DNA from: Macrostomum hystrix
Taxonomy: Eukaryota; Platyhelminthes; Macrostomidae
NCBI GenBank assembly: GCA_950097015.1
Contig: CATNEN010000034.1
Span: 510,501 to 574,500, forward strand
Direction of reading: 5' to 3'
DNA: 64,000 nucleotides
In this document: one piece after another, positions 37,167 to 47,667 of the stretch
How positions within the stretch are numbered: the first letter of the stretch is position 1
How the letters are laid out: each line of letters starts with the position of its first letter
The notes under the pieces: model-generated
The model's database searches: none
Seen by the model: the letters and a program-made list of their open reading frames with translations, nothing else
Told to the model about the DNA's origin: nothing
Translations under genes and position numbers: made by a program

Positions 37167-37904
37167 GTTGCTTATTATTATTTGCCACTCTTGCAAGGGT
37201 AGCCCCATGATGCTGAGCCGTTCCCTCAAATTTTTCGTGGCGATCAAACAAAAAAATGAATATTAACAAAATTCTGATTACTCTGAAAGCTAACCATAAA
37301 ATTTCCTGCAGGTGTTTTTTCTCTTCTTAGCTAGCTTTAAATCGACAATTCCATTTTTTGTTATAACTGTGTTAAATTTCCAAGAATTTCTTCAAAGAAA
37401 ATTGGCAAAATTCTAGTGTAAGCTATAAAAAATCTTACTCCTTGTGTGTCTCAGCTTTTTATGTCAATCTATGTCTCTATTTTAACAGTAAATTGTATAT
37501 AAACTACTGTTAGTAGTTCTGCGTGTTGTTTTAATTCCATACTCAATGACTTACAACGACGTATATTTAGTAAAGTTCCTGTGCTTTTTATAGAAGTGGC
37601 AGTTTTCAAGCGGGTTCCAAATTAACAAATATATTTCGGTTAAAAATACTTTGTGGTAGGTCTGGCATTTCTAAGCATTCTCGCAGTGAAGTGTTACTTT
37701 TTCCGAGCTATATTTAAAATGTTTTTTAAACCTCGTGATATCAAAATCTTATTGTTAGTTATTCAAAGCATAAGTTTACAGCTGCCATATATAGTAGGAA
37801 TGGCCTTCTTATAATAAGACCCGACCAATGACTTCTGTTCTGTGCTGTTATACCGTTACTGACTTTTCATTTGATTTGATTTTGTTTATATTTATTTAGT
37901 AGGT
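37167..37904. other. centrin 3' flank
   Basis: AT-rich sequence following the centrin stop. No gene is seen; it presumably includes the 3' untranslated region. Confidence 0.5.
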
Positions 37905-38215
37905 GCTACTTCCCGCAACCAACAACCCGAACTGCATTCCCTACCTGCAATCAACAACCCGAACTGCATTCCCTACCTGCAACCAACAACCCGAACATTA
38001 CTCCCTTCCTGCAACCTACAACCCGAACATTACTCCCTCCCTGCAACCTACAACCCGAACATTACTCCCTCCCTGCAACCTACAACCCGAACATTACTCC
38101 CTCCCTGCAACCTACAACCCGAACATTACTCCCTTCCTGCAACCTACAACCCGAACATTACTCCCTTCCTGCAACCTACAACCCGAACATTACTCCCTCC
38201 CTGTAGCCTATAACC
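37905..38215. repeat. 32-bp minisatellite between centrin and NUDT17-like gene
   Basis: About nine copies of a 32-bp unit containing CTGCAACCTACAACCCGAAC, with the 5' copies more divergent. Confidence 0.95.
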
Positions 38216-38279
38216 GAATCTCACTTCCTCTTTGTGAATTAATCTGGATCTAATTTTAAGATGTAAATGATTAAAGTAG

Positions 38280-41033
38280 ATGCACAGAGTTAAACGTTTT
38301 TCAACACCACAGCGGCTCAGCATTCGCCGAATCCCCATGTTCGTGTACAGCCCAGCCGAAGACCGCTATCTAGGCTTCGCCGAGTCCCTGCTGACCTGCG
38401 TGCAGCGACTCGGCGCGCCGCCTGGAGCCCGACGGCCAGGCCGTTGCGCCCGCGTCACCATCGACCTGCTGCCCGATCGCGTCTGTCTGTCGCCGCTCCG
38501 CCCAGACTTTCATTCGCCCTCGTCATCTACAATGGCGATATCCACGCATCACACTGAGCTGCACAGGCCGGCTGGCTGTCCCGTGGCCCACATCGCCGCC
38601 GGCGCTGCCGACCTACCGACGCGACCGCCGACGCCGAACGACAATCATCGACGCTTCACTCGCGTGGCCTCGGCGGCCGCTGTCCTGTTGGAGTCCTCCG
38701 ATGGCCGCCTCCTCCTCACCAGACGGCCGCCTGGCATGGCGGCTTTCCCCGGCGTCTGGGTGCCGCCAGGAGGCCACTTGGAGCCCGGCGAGACTGCGGC
38801 CCAGGCAGCCGCTCGCGAACTGGTCGAAGAGGTCGGCCTGGCCCTGCCGTCCAAGAATGCCGAAGAATCCGTCCGGCTACTCACGGCCTGGGAGTCCGTC
38901 TATCCGGCCAGTTTAGACATTGGCTGGCCAGCTAGGCACCATCTGGTGCTGTACTTTTACGCCAAGCTGGACCAAACCGCTGCGGAGTTGACCCAGCTTG
39001 CTAAGCCGGAGCCGCGCGAAGTTGACCGGCTAGTTTGGCTGGACCGGTCTCTGGCCGGGCGCATCGGCCAAACCCTGCTCATCGAGGAGGGCGATACTCT
39101 GGATGACGGCGCTGTATGTCAACGCGTCTCTTTGTTCTATTTTTAACAATATCCACACGACCAGCTCTGGTGAGGGTTGTCCTATCGACCCTTTGCATTT
39201 CTATTTTTAGCAATATCCACACGACCAGCTCTGGTGAGGGTTGTCCTATCGACCCTTTGCATTTCTATTTTTAGCAATATCCACACGACCAGCTCTGGTG
39301 AGGGTTGTCCTATCGACCCTTTGCATTTCTATTTTTAGCAATGTCCACACGACCAGCTCTGGTGAGGGTTGTCCTATCGACCCTTTGCATTTCTATTTTT
39401 AGCAATGTCCACACGACCAGCTCTGGTGAGGGTTGTCCTATCGACCCTTTGCATTTCTATTTTTAGCAATGTCCACACGACCAGCTCTGGTGAGGGTTGT
39501 CCTATCGACCCTTTGCATTTCTATTTTTAGCAATGTCCACACGACCAGCTCTGGTGAGGGTTGTCCTATCGACCCTTTGCATTTCTATTTTTAGCAATGT
39601 CCACACGACCAGCTCTGGTGAGGGTTGTCCTATCGACCCTTTGCATTTCTATTTTTAGCAATATCCACACGACCAGCTCTGGTGAGGGTTGTCCTATCGA
39701 CCCTTTGCATTTCTATTTTTAGCAATGTCCACACGACCAGCTCTGGTGAGGGTTGTCCTATCGACCCTTTGCATTTCTATTTTTAGCAATGTCCACACGA
39801 CCAGCTCTGGTGAGGGTTGTCCTATCGACCCTTTGCATTTCTATTTTTAGCAATGTCCACACGACCAGCTCTGGTGAGGGTTGTCCTATCGACCCTTTGC
39901 ATTTCTATTTTTAGCAATGTCCACACGACCAGCTCTGGTGAGGGTTGTCCTATCGACCCTTTGCATTTCTATTTTTAGCAATGTCCACACGACCAGCTCT
40001 GGTGAGGGTTGTCCTATCGACCCTTTGCATTTCTATTTTTAGCAATGTCCACACGACCAGCTCTGGTGAGGGTTGTCCTATCGACCCTTTGCATTTCTAT
40101 TTTTAGCAATGTCCACACGACCAGCTCTGGTGAGGGTTGTCCTATCGACCCTTTGCATTTCTATTTTTAGCAATGTCCACACGACCAGCTCTGGTGAGGG
40201 TTGTCCTATCGACCCTTTGCATTTCTATTTTTAGCAATGTCCACACGACCAGCTCTGGTGAGGGTTGTCCTATCGACCCTTTGCATTTCTATTTTTAGCA
40301 ATATCCACACGACCAGCTCTGGTGAGGGTTGTCCTATCGACCCTTTGCATTTCTATTTTTAGCAATGTCCACACGACCAGCTCTGGTGAGGGTTGTCCTA
40401 TCGACCCTTTGCATTTCTATTTTTAGCAATGTCCACACGACCAGCTCTGGTGAGGGTTGTCCTATCGACCCTTTGCATTTCTATTTTTAGCAATGTCCAC
40501 ACGACCAGCTCTGGTGAGGGTTGTCCTATCGACCCTTTGCATTTCTATTTTTAGCAATGTCCACACGACCAGCTCTGGTGAGGGTTGTCCTATCGACTCT
40601 TTGCATTTCTATTTTTAGCAATGTCCACACGACCAGCTCTGGTGAGGGTTGTCCTATCGACCCTTTGCATTTCTATTTTTAGCAATGTCCACACGACCAG
40701 CTCTGGTGAGGGTTGTCCTATCGACTCTTTGCACTTTGCATCCACACAAACAGCTCTTCTGAGGGCTCCCCTATAGAAACTTTGCAGTTAATTGCAGCAT
40801 TCATGCTTTGATTATTTGATGACTAATTCTGTAGCTGCCTTCGACACATGTTGCAGATGTTAGGCCAGGCAGGCGATGAAACTGTGCCTAGTTGGACTCT
40901 AGACCGTACTGAGGTTCCAGTGCCCGTGGCCCAGCTGCTCAGTTGCCGGCCGGATGCGCTTGACCGTGTCACCACCGGGACCAAGATGGCTCTGTTGGAA
41001 TGGCTTCGGCTGACTGAAGCCTCAAGCTGCTAA
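38280..41033 (+). CDS. NUDT17: Nudix hydrolase, NUDT17-like
   Basis: Nudix enzymes hydrolyse nucleoside diphosphates linked to another group; the substrate of NUDT17 is poorly known. Exon 1 is 38280-39113 and exon 2 is 40857-41033, joined in phase 0 (donor GTATGT, acceptor TTGCAG). The product is 336 residues from ATG 38280, or 317 from ATG 38337. The Nudix box is complete at 164-187: Gly-x5-Glu-x7-Arg-Glu-Leu-x-Glu-Glu-x-Gly-Leu, preceded by VWVPPGG. The following segment WESVYPASL and the C-terminal GTKMALLEWL resemble vertebrate NUDT17. A pyrimidine tract with CAG ends at 38312, so the mRNA may begin there and use ATG 38337; its MFVYSPAEDRYLGFAESLL aligns better with the family N-terminus. 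The intron is a 64-bp satellite. Confidence 0.88.
39144..40735. repeat. 64-bp satellite with splice-like signals in the NUDT17-like intron
   Basis: About 25 nearly identical 64-bp units, differing mainly at one base (CAATATCC versus CAATGTCC). Each inner unit contains CTCTG|GTGAGG and CATTTCTATTTTTAG|C, which read as a splice donor and acceptor 41 bases apart. The first copy has TTTTTAAC (no AG). The last, diverged copy has TCTGAGGG (no GTGAG). Confidence 0.97.
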
Positions 41034-41075
41034 CTTTCGAGGACATCTGATCTAGTGATTGTGTAGTATAATTGA

Positions 41076-41081
41076 AATAAA
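41076..41081 (+). other. poly(A) signal of the NUDT17-like gene
   Basis: AATAAA lies 43 bases after the stop codon, a usual distance for metazoan 3' ends. Confidence 0.6.
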
Positions 41082-41228
41082 TATCTAATTGAAAAGTTTC
41101 TAACAAAACTTATTTTGCAGTTCCAAAAAACCAACAACACTTTATTTGTCTACTTATTAGAGAGCTAGCTGTTCGCTTTTTGGTTAGTTAAAACCAACGA
41201 ATTACATAACTCAGTTTTAAAAATGCTC

Positions 41229-41398
41229 GAATTGGTCAGTTTAGAAAAGAACTGTCACTCTCTAATTGGTCAGTTTAGAAAAGAACTGCCACTCTCTAAT
41301 TGGTCAGTTTAGAAAAGAACTGTCACTCTCTAATTGGTCAGTTTAGAAAAGAACTGTCACTCTCTAATTGGTCAGTTTAGAAAAGAACTGTCACTCTC
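41229..41398. repeat. 34-bp minisatellite, left part, split by the BEL/Pao insertion
   Basis: Five copies of a 34-bp unit containing TAATTGGTCAGTTTAGAAAA. The same unit resumes at 47976 after the retrotransposon. Confidence 0.96.
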
Positions 41399-41706
41399 TG
41401 TCGCTTGGACAACAAACTAATTAGCAGTTTGGATGGAGTTTATTTAGTGGCAGTGGAAGGAAAAGGTGAGGCAGATAGAAAGGAACATGGACACGCTTGA
41501 GGGCACGCTTACACGCTAAGAGAACCTGTAACGGAGAGGTGGTCTTGTACATAGATATAAAAGTGGTAAACGCAAATGGATGAGGTCACAGACAATAAAT
41601 AAGGTTAGCTGCAACTAATGTGTTAAGGGGACTAAAAGTACATGAAAACGTAAGACGAAGACGAAGGCCCAAAAGAGGCGAAGAATTGGAGGATTATAAT
41701 CCGACA
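41399..41706 (-). repeat. 3' LTR of the BEL/Pao element
   Basis: 308 bp, matching 47668-47975. The ends are TGTCG and CGACA. It includes GTTACAGGTTC-type leader sequence but no clear TATA box was assigned. Confidence 0.95.
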
Positions 41707-41916
41707 GGTTCGGGGGGGGCACGAATAACACAAAACATTGGAAGATGAATTCTGACATTTTCCGGGGAGGGCGGAGGACAACAGGCAAAACTGAGTTCAC
41801 AACGAAAAGTAGTTGGCTAGCACGGGTGGTCGGATGAACTTCGGGAGCGGTTAAAGCTTTAAACATAGTCAATTGGTCAATTTATTCGTCACAGTAGTAA
41901 AATTGATAAGCATTAG

Positions 41917-44900
41917 TCACATGTCACAGATGCCATCGCGAATCGCCTGGCGGCGAAAGGCGCGAAGATCTCTGGCAGAGAGGCCGTCGGCGGTGCCGGC
42001 CGCTTCGGTGGTGCTAGCCGACGAGCCGGCGGACGAACCGGCTGATAAGCCGGCGGATGAGCTGGTGGACGAGCCTGTGGACGAGCCGGGTAGACCCGCC
42101 GCCAGAACGATGGGCTGTGAAGCGCCGGTGTCGCACTCGAGCGGGACGAGGTGGGCAACGGATCGGCAGACCTCGTGGCCAGAAGTTGTGCGGATGGTGA
42201 CGTACCGGATGATGCCAGCGGGATCCGGGTGCAGTTGGAGGATGCGGCACAGCTTCCATGTCGCTCTGGGCGTCGGTTCGGCAAGGAGGCAGACCTGGTC
42301 GAGGTGGAACTCACTGGCGTTCTGGCGGTGGCGGCGCCGCTCTTGAAGATGGACAGAACGGAGGTGATTGAGGTACTCTCGGTTCCACCGGTCCCAGAAC
42401 GCGTTGAGGATGGCGTCGCGGCGGCGATGAAGAGCTCGAAGATGGTCCGCCGCGGAGGTGCCGGCTGGTAGAAAGGTGTCGTCGTTGACTGGAAGGAGCA
42501 GGTGAGGGCCAACCCCGAGGAGATGAGCCGGAGTCAGCGGTGATGGATCTGCCGGGTCGTTGGAGACGGTTGTCAGTGGCCGGCAGTTTAGTATGGCCTC
42601 GATCTTGACGAGGAGAGTGTGCAGCTCTTCATCGGATATACGCTTGCGCCAGAGGGCAGGACGAAGGCTGGACTTGGTGAGGGCGACGAGCCGCTCGACT
42701 GCCCCTTGGTGCCAGGGAGCTCGGACTGGCGCGAACTTAAACACGAGGGGTCGCGCTGCAGCCAGCGGCTGAAGGTCGGCATGAAGCTTTTTCTGGAAGG
42801 CGGTGGCGATGTGGCTCTCCACGTACTTGCCGGCGGCTTGGAAGGCGGTGGCCTGGTCGAGGTAGACAGCACATTTGGTGAGACCGCGGCGGCACCAGAA
42901 GCGCTCGAAGGCATGGAGTACAGCATCGGCGGAGTAGTCGTAGAGGGTCTCGATGTGAAGAGCTCTTGTCGTGCAGCAGGTGACGAGCAGGGCCCAGCGC
43001 TTGGTGGAGAGTCGAAGCTTGCGGTCGTAGGTGAAGACGGGCCCGAGCTGGTCGACGAGCACGGAGGCGAAGGGACCAGCTTCAGCATCGAGTCGCTCCT
43101 TGGGTAGCTGGCCATGTCCTGGTGGTGCTCGGGTTGAGCCTTTGGCGAGGCGGCACTGGATGCAGCTTGAGAGTGCTTCACGGACTGTCAGTAGGCCTTT
43201 CGGCACCCAGTATTTGTCGCGAAGCATTGCGAGGACGGTTGAGGCACCTGCGTGGCTGCTTTGACGGTGGAGGAGCAGGGCAAGCAGCCGGGTCAGGCAG
43301 TGGCCAGGTGGCAGCAGGAGCGGGTACTTGGAGTCTTCGTCCATGGAAGCGTTGGCAAAGCGACTACCCAAGCGGATGAGGCCGTCACAGAGATGAAGGT
43401 CCAGCTGGGCAATGATCTTCTCGGATTTAGGTCGGCCGGACTCGAGGGCTCGGATGACAGCACCGTAGCACTCAGTCTGGGCTGATCGAATCCAAAGAAG
43501 CAAGGCCGCCTGACGCTCAGCATGGGAAGGCGGGAAGTCCTTCGAGAATGGCCGGCGCAGCATGAAGGCCTTCAGACGGAGGAAGTAGCAGGTGACACCT
43601 AGAATGCGTTCTAGCCGGTCGGAGCGTCTGAGGCTCAGGTGGCCAGGCGTCGTGTGGGTGGTGGATCCCGCAGCGAGTAGAGTGGCGACGGATGCTGTAG
43701 CCGTCTTACTGGTCGGAACGCCGTCCAGAAGACGAGGATCAGGCATTGCAGCGGTCCAGGAAAGCCACTCGGTGAATGGCTCCTTGAGGAAGGCAGGTCC
43801 CTCGTAGTAGTTGGACTGTTGCAGTTGAGCAAAGCTGAGCGGCTTTGTGCAGTGGTCGGCAGGGTTCGCGGCCGTGGGCACGTAGCGGTAGTCACGGGTC
43901 ACGTCGGAGTCGAGGATCTGCTGAACGCGACGCGACTCGTAGGCACGGAGCTTTTTCCCGTTGGCAAGCCAGTAGAGCACGATCTGGCTGTCGATAAAAT
44001 GAGTGACCCCTTCGAACTTAAGGTGGTTTCGCAGAGCATCGAGAATGAAAGATGCGGCGCGGGTGGCGATGAGGGCGGACCAGAGCTCGAGGCGTGGGAC
44101 GGTGACGAGCAGGCCTTTCCTAGCTGTAGGGGCAAGGCGGGTCTTGGCAAAGACGAGGCGGCAGGTGATGTTAGAGCCGAGGCACTGCCAGATATAGATG
44201 GTGAACCCGTAGGCGCCTGGGGCACCGTCAGAGAAGACAACGAGGCGGGCCGGTTGGTCAGCATCCTGGAGAGCGAAGCGTGGGACAGTGATCTCGTCGA
44301 GGCGGAGGAGGTCGGGCAAAAGTTTGGCCCATGCCGCACGGACCTCGGGACGGACGGCTTCATCCCAGGAGTCTGAGGCTTGGAAGCTCTGGCGATAGAG
44401 GAGGCGGGCGCCGAGGATGAGCGGCGTGGCGTAGCCAACCGGGTCGAAAGGGGTGTAGACACCTCTGCAAAGAGTACGGCGGGTCAGCTCCTCGGGGCTC
44501 GGTAGGTTAGGCTTCTTGAGGGAGACGGCGTCGCGAACTGTGTCCCATCTGAGTCCTAGGAGGCCAACCGGGTTGTCGGCGAGGCGGTCCTCATCGGGGA
44601 GGTCAACGAGACAGCCGGGGATGTTGGTGGCGAACTCGCGGAGGTGGAAGCAAGCGCGATGGAAGAGCCCACGAAGGCGATGGACGAGGCGAGTCGCATC
44701 GTGTTCGGTGTCGGTGCCAACAACGAGATTGTCGACGTAGAGACCGCCTATGACGCGCTCGAGCTCAGTGCGGTAAAGGCCGGAGTCTCTGGAGCTTAGA
44801 GCATCGTGGCAGATCTTGTGGAGGACTGCTAAAAGTATCCAGGGGCTGGGAGATGCCCCCATGACAATTCGAGTAAAGCGCCAGACCTCGTAATTGCCCT

Positions 44901-47628
44901 GAAGGAGCGGTTTGGTGATGTCCTTTGGGAGGATGATGCGGAGGGCGTCGCGGTGTGGCTTGTGGACGCCGATCTGATAAAAGGCAGCCTTTAGATCAGA
45001 TGAAATGGCAAAACGGTGGGAACGGTGCACTAGAAGGACCTGGAGCATGGAGGTCAGAATGTTGGGTCCGGTGTCCAGGAGGTCATTAAGCGCAGTCCCA
45101 GCCAGAGAAGTCTTGGCGGAGGCGTCGACGACGGGGCGGATCTTGGTTGTGCTTGAGCTCTCCTTAAAGACCGGGAAATGTGGCAGGACATGGACGACTG
45201 GGCCGGCTGGCTGGTCGGTGGTAACGAGTTCTAGGACTCCTTCTTCTTTGTGTTTCTCAAATTCTGCGTAATAGGCCTCGCGTTCGGGAAGACTGAGACG
45301 GCGGTGAGTGGCTTGAGCGCGACCGAAGGCTTGGCCAAAATTGGAAGGCAGAAGCTCTGCACCAGGCTTGAACGGCAGGTCGACGAAGATGCGACCCTCC
45401 GGGTCGCGGCTGGCGGTGGCGAGGAGGCGTCGGGAGGCGTCGTCTTGCATGCAGGGCTTTCCGGCGTCTTTGTCGATGCCCAGAGCTTCGAGATTCGACA
45501 TGCTGTCGAGTAGCTGTTCGAGACGGAGTCCGTTGTCGTTGAGATAGGTGTTAGCGACTAGTGCCTGAGACGAGCCTAGGAGGCCGTTGACGCGGCTGTT
45601 CGTTGTGCCTAGGGAGCCGTTGAGGATGGCACCGAATGGTGTCAGGTAGGCCGTGAGCGTTGGGCGCAGCGCCAGAGCAGGAACCGCGGGGCCGATGAGT
45701 AGTTGGTTGACGTCGCCGCCGAGGATGAGATCAAGAGAAACGTCCCTGTCGTGAGCGGGCGGTAGGTTGCAGACGCCGTTGGGTACGCTCTTGAGGGTGT
45801 TAATGACATCCTTTGGGAGGTTGACAGCAGGCATGTAGATTGGAGCTGCCAGCTGTTCGGAGGCGAGGGCGGTGATTGGCCAGCGGCGGCCGTCTGGAGC
45901 CTGGAGGTCAAAATTCACGAGATCCGCGGTGACATGGCGCCTTGATTCGGTGTGGAAGGTGGAGGTGGCGATCGTGAGTTTCCTGGCAGCCTTGAGGCCA
46001 AGCTTGCGGGCGACGGCGCCGTCGAGGTGAGAATAGGAGCAGCCAGTGTCGATGAGGATGTTGCAGTCGATGGCGCGGCCATCTTTAGGGTTGACGGCCT
46101 TCGCGCGGAGAGTGGCCATGATGGTGGGAACGAGGCCTCCATCGGCTGCGGCAGAGACAAGGGAGTTGGCCTCCTTGGAGTCGGCATCTCTAGCGGCGTT
46201 GAGGTGGGCGTTGTTACGAGGATTCGGTGAGCGATTTTCGGTGATGGTACTCTCGAATGTGGCCCCGTGGAGCGTGGTGTGGTGCGGGGCTTCGCACTCG
46301 CGGCAGCGTCGGTTGTCACGGCAGTCTTTGGTGTGGTGACGGCGGAGGCAGTTACGGCAGAGGTTCTTCTGCCTGACGATCTTAAGGCGGTCGTCGGGCT
46401 TGCGAACCTTGTTGCAGGACATGGCAACGTGGTCGGAGCCGTCGCAGTAGAGACAGTTCTTGCTTGACCTCCAGTGTTGTGGACCGGCAATAGGAGTGGA
46501 AACTGCGGTAGGCCGTGGTGTAGTAGTAGTGCGATGAGCAGGTTCAGCACGTGGAACTGTTGTCGGCCGTCGTTCGCTGCGAGCAGGTGTCGGTCTGCAA
46601 GCAGTGTCGCCTAAAAGAGCTGCGGATGCGTACGGCACAGCCGGCACGGTGGCGGACGCAGCCCGGAGGGTCTTGCGCTTGCGGTCCAGATGATCCTGGA
46701 GCTCGGCCATGGTGGGTATGAGAGGCTGTCCGTTGGAAGCGCGAACATTGCGGATCTCGCTCTGAAAGTCAGGCGGAAGTCGGCTCCAGAGGGCATAGAC
46801 GTACCCGTTGAGTGTGCAATCAAGCTCTCCAAGGCGGAGAAGTTGGCCGGTGGCCAGGCGAAGGGCATCTGCAAACTCCTCGAGCTCCTCAAGGTCGGAA
46901 GCGGAGCTGCAGTGAAGGGCGAGAAGGCGCTGGAATGCGGCGTTCTTTTGTTCTTGCGTGTCGGCGTAGTTGGCTTTGAGCACGCGACATGCCTCGGCGT
47001 AGGCGTTCGGTTGGCAGGCATCGAGGGCGCCCAGTTTCCTTAAGGCGGAGCCGGAGAGGAGACCTCGGAGTGCCTCGAACTTGTCAACGTCGTTAAGGCT
47101 GGAGCGGTCGACGCGGTAGAGGAAGGTGTCCCAGAAGCTCGGAAATGCAGCTGGATCCGCACCGTCAAAGGTTGGGAGTTGGACGCTCTTGAGGATCGTA
47201 GAGCGGATGAGCCCAGCTGGATCTCCAGCTTGTGAGGTGGGCGGTGCAGCAGGCTCCGCTGTTGCGGTAGGATGGACTGCGGCAGCGAGCTGTTGTATTA
47301 GCTGTTGGTTCTGCTGCATCATCGCGGTCATAGAGGCGATCAATGCATTGACATCGATGCCAGGAGTTGTCGGGGTGAGAGTGGCAGCAGTGACCGGCGC
47401 AGTAGGAGTAGCAGACAGTTGTTGTGGGTACCCAGTCGGTCCCGGCGAGGTCGTAGCGGTCGTTAAAGTTGGCGTTAAAGAAGCAACTGGACCAGTGGGG
47501 GCTCCAGAACTAGTGCCAGCGGTGGCAGCAACAGCGGTCGGAGTGGGCGGCATGGTATGCGCCAGAGCAGTAGCGGTTGCAGAAGTGGAGGTGGTGTCGC
47601 CGGCATCCATCGAGCGCGTGATAACCAT
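41917..47628 (-). CDS. BEL/Pao Gag-Pol polyprotein (1,903 aa)
   Basis: Drives reverse transcription and integration of the element. Domain order: Thr/Ala-rich N-terminus (1-140); DUF1759-type Gag (about 145-325); CCHC knuckle C392-C395-H400-C405, followed by two Cys/His clusters (424-454); DUF1758-type aspartic protease with DTG at 527-529; reverse transcriptase with DLKAAFYQI (878-886) and YVDN (964-967); peptidase A17/RNase H region with D1134, E1181 and D1213; integrase HHCC finger (H1454, H1459, C1489, C1492) and catalytic D1526, D1591, E1645; DUF5641-like C-terminus (about 1735-1830); Ser/Gly tail. The start ATG at 47628 is followed by a second in-frame ATG six codons later. Oddity: YVDN where YVDD is the usual motif. 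No stop or frameshift. Confidence 0.97.
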   Translation of the reverse strand: MVITRSMDAGDTTSTSATATALAHTMPPTPTAVAATAGTSSGAPTGPVASLTPTLTTATTSPGPTGYPQQLSATPTAPVTAATLTPTTPGIDVNALIASMTAMMQQNQQLIQQLAAAVHPTATAEPAAPPTSQAGDPAGLIRSTILKSVQLPTFDGADPAAFPSFWDTFLYRVDRSSLNDVDKFEALRGLLSGSALRKLGALDACQPNAYAEACRVLKANYADTQEQKNAAFQRLLALHCSSASDLEELEEFADALRLATGQLLRLGELDCTLNGYVYALWSRLPPDFQSEIRNVRASNGQPLIPTMAELQDHLDRKRKTLRAASATVPAVPYASAALLGDTACRPTPARSERRPTTVPRAEPAHRTTTTPRPTAVSTPIAGPQHWRSSKNCLYCDGSDHVAMSCNKVRKPDDRLKIVRQKNLCRNCLRRHHTKDCRDNRRCRECEAPHHTTLHGATFESTITENRSPNPRNNAHLNAARDADSKEANSLVSAAADGGLVPTIMATLRAKAVNPKDGRAIDCNILIDTGCSYSHLDGAVARKLGLKAARKLTIATSTFHTESRRHVTADLVNFDLQAPDGRRWPITALASEQLAAPIYMPAVNLPKDVINTLKSVPNGVCNLPPAHDRDVSLDLILGGDVNQLLIGPAVPALALRPTLTAYLTPFGAILNGSLGTTNSRVNGLLGSSQALVANTYLNDNGLRLEQLLDSMSNLEALGIDKDAGKPCMQDDASRRLLATASRDPEGRIFVDLPFKPGAELLPSNFGQAFGRAQATHRRLSLPEREAYYAEFEKHKEEGVLELVTTDQPAGPVVHVLPHFPVFKESSSTTKIRPVVDASAKTSLAGTALNDLLDTGPNILTSMLQVLLVHRSHRFAISSDLKAAFYQIGVHKPHRDALRIILPKDITKPLLQGNYEVWRFTRIVMGASPSPWILLAVLHKICHDALSSRDSGLYRTELERVIGGLYVDNLVVGTDTEHDATRLVHRLRGLFHRACFHLREFATNIPGCLVDLPDEDRLADNPVGLLGLRWDTVRDAVSLKKPNLPSPEELTRRTLCRGVYTPFDPVGYATPLILGARLLYRQSFQASDSWDEAVRPEVRAAWAKLLPDLLRLDEITVPRFALQDADQPARLVVFSDGAPGAYGFTIYIWQCLGSNITCRLVFAKTRLAPTARKGLLVTVPRLELWSALIATRAASFILDALRNHLKFEGVTHFIDSQIVLYWLANGKKLRAYESRRVQQILDSDVTRDYRYVPTAANPADHCTKPLSFAQLQQSNYYEGPAFLKEPFTEWLSWTAAMPDPRLLDGVPTSKTATASVATLLAAGSTTHTTPGHLSLRRSDRLERILGVTCYFLRLKAFMLRRPFSKDFPPSHAERQAALLLWIRSAQTECYGAVIRALESGRPKSEKIIAQLDLHLCDGLIRLGSRFANASMDEDSKYPLLLPPGHCLTRLLALLLHRQSSHAGASTVLAMLRDKYWVPKGLLTVREALSSCIQCRLAKGSTRAPPGHGQLPKERLDAEAGPFASVLVDQLGPVFTYDRKLRLSTKRWALLVTCCTTRALHIETLYDYSADAVLHAFERFWCRRGLTKCAVYLDQATAFQAAGKYVESHIATAFQKKLHADLQPLAAARPLVFKFAPVRAPWHQGAVERLVALTKSSLRPALWRKRISDEELHTLLVKIEAILNCRPLTTVSNDPADPSPLTPAHLLGVGPHLLLPVNDDTFLPAGTSAADHLRALHRRRDAILNAFWDRWNREYLNHLRSVHLQERRRHRQNASEFHLDQVCLLAEPTPRATWKLCRILQLHPDPAGIIRYVTIRTTSGHEVCRSVAHLVPLECDTGASQPIVLAAGLPGSSTGSSTSSSAGLSAGSSAGSSASTTEAAGTADGLSARDLRAFRRQAIRDGICDM

Positions 47629-47650
47629 GAATTATTTGAAGAGTTGTGAA

Positions 47651-47663
47651 CGCTCTGCTACCA
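47651..47663 (-). promoter_or_regulatory. primer-binding site of the BEL/Pao element
   Basis: TGGTAGCAGAGCG lies four bases inside the 5' LTR on the coding strand. The TGG start pairs with a tRNA 3' CCA. The donor tRNA is not assigned. Confidence 0.8.
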
Positions 47664-47667
47664 AATT

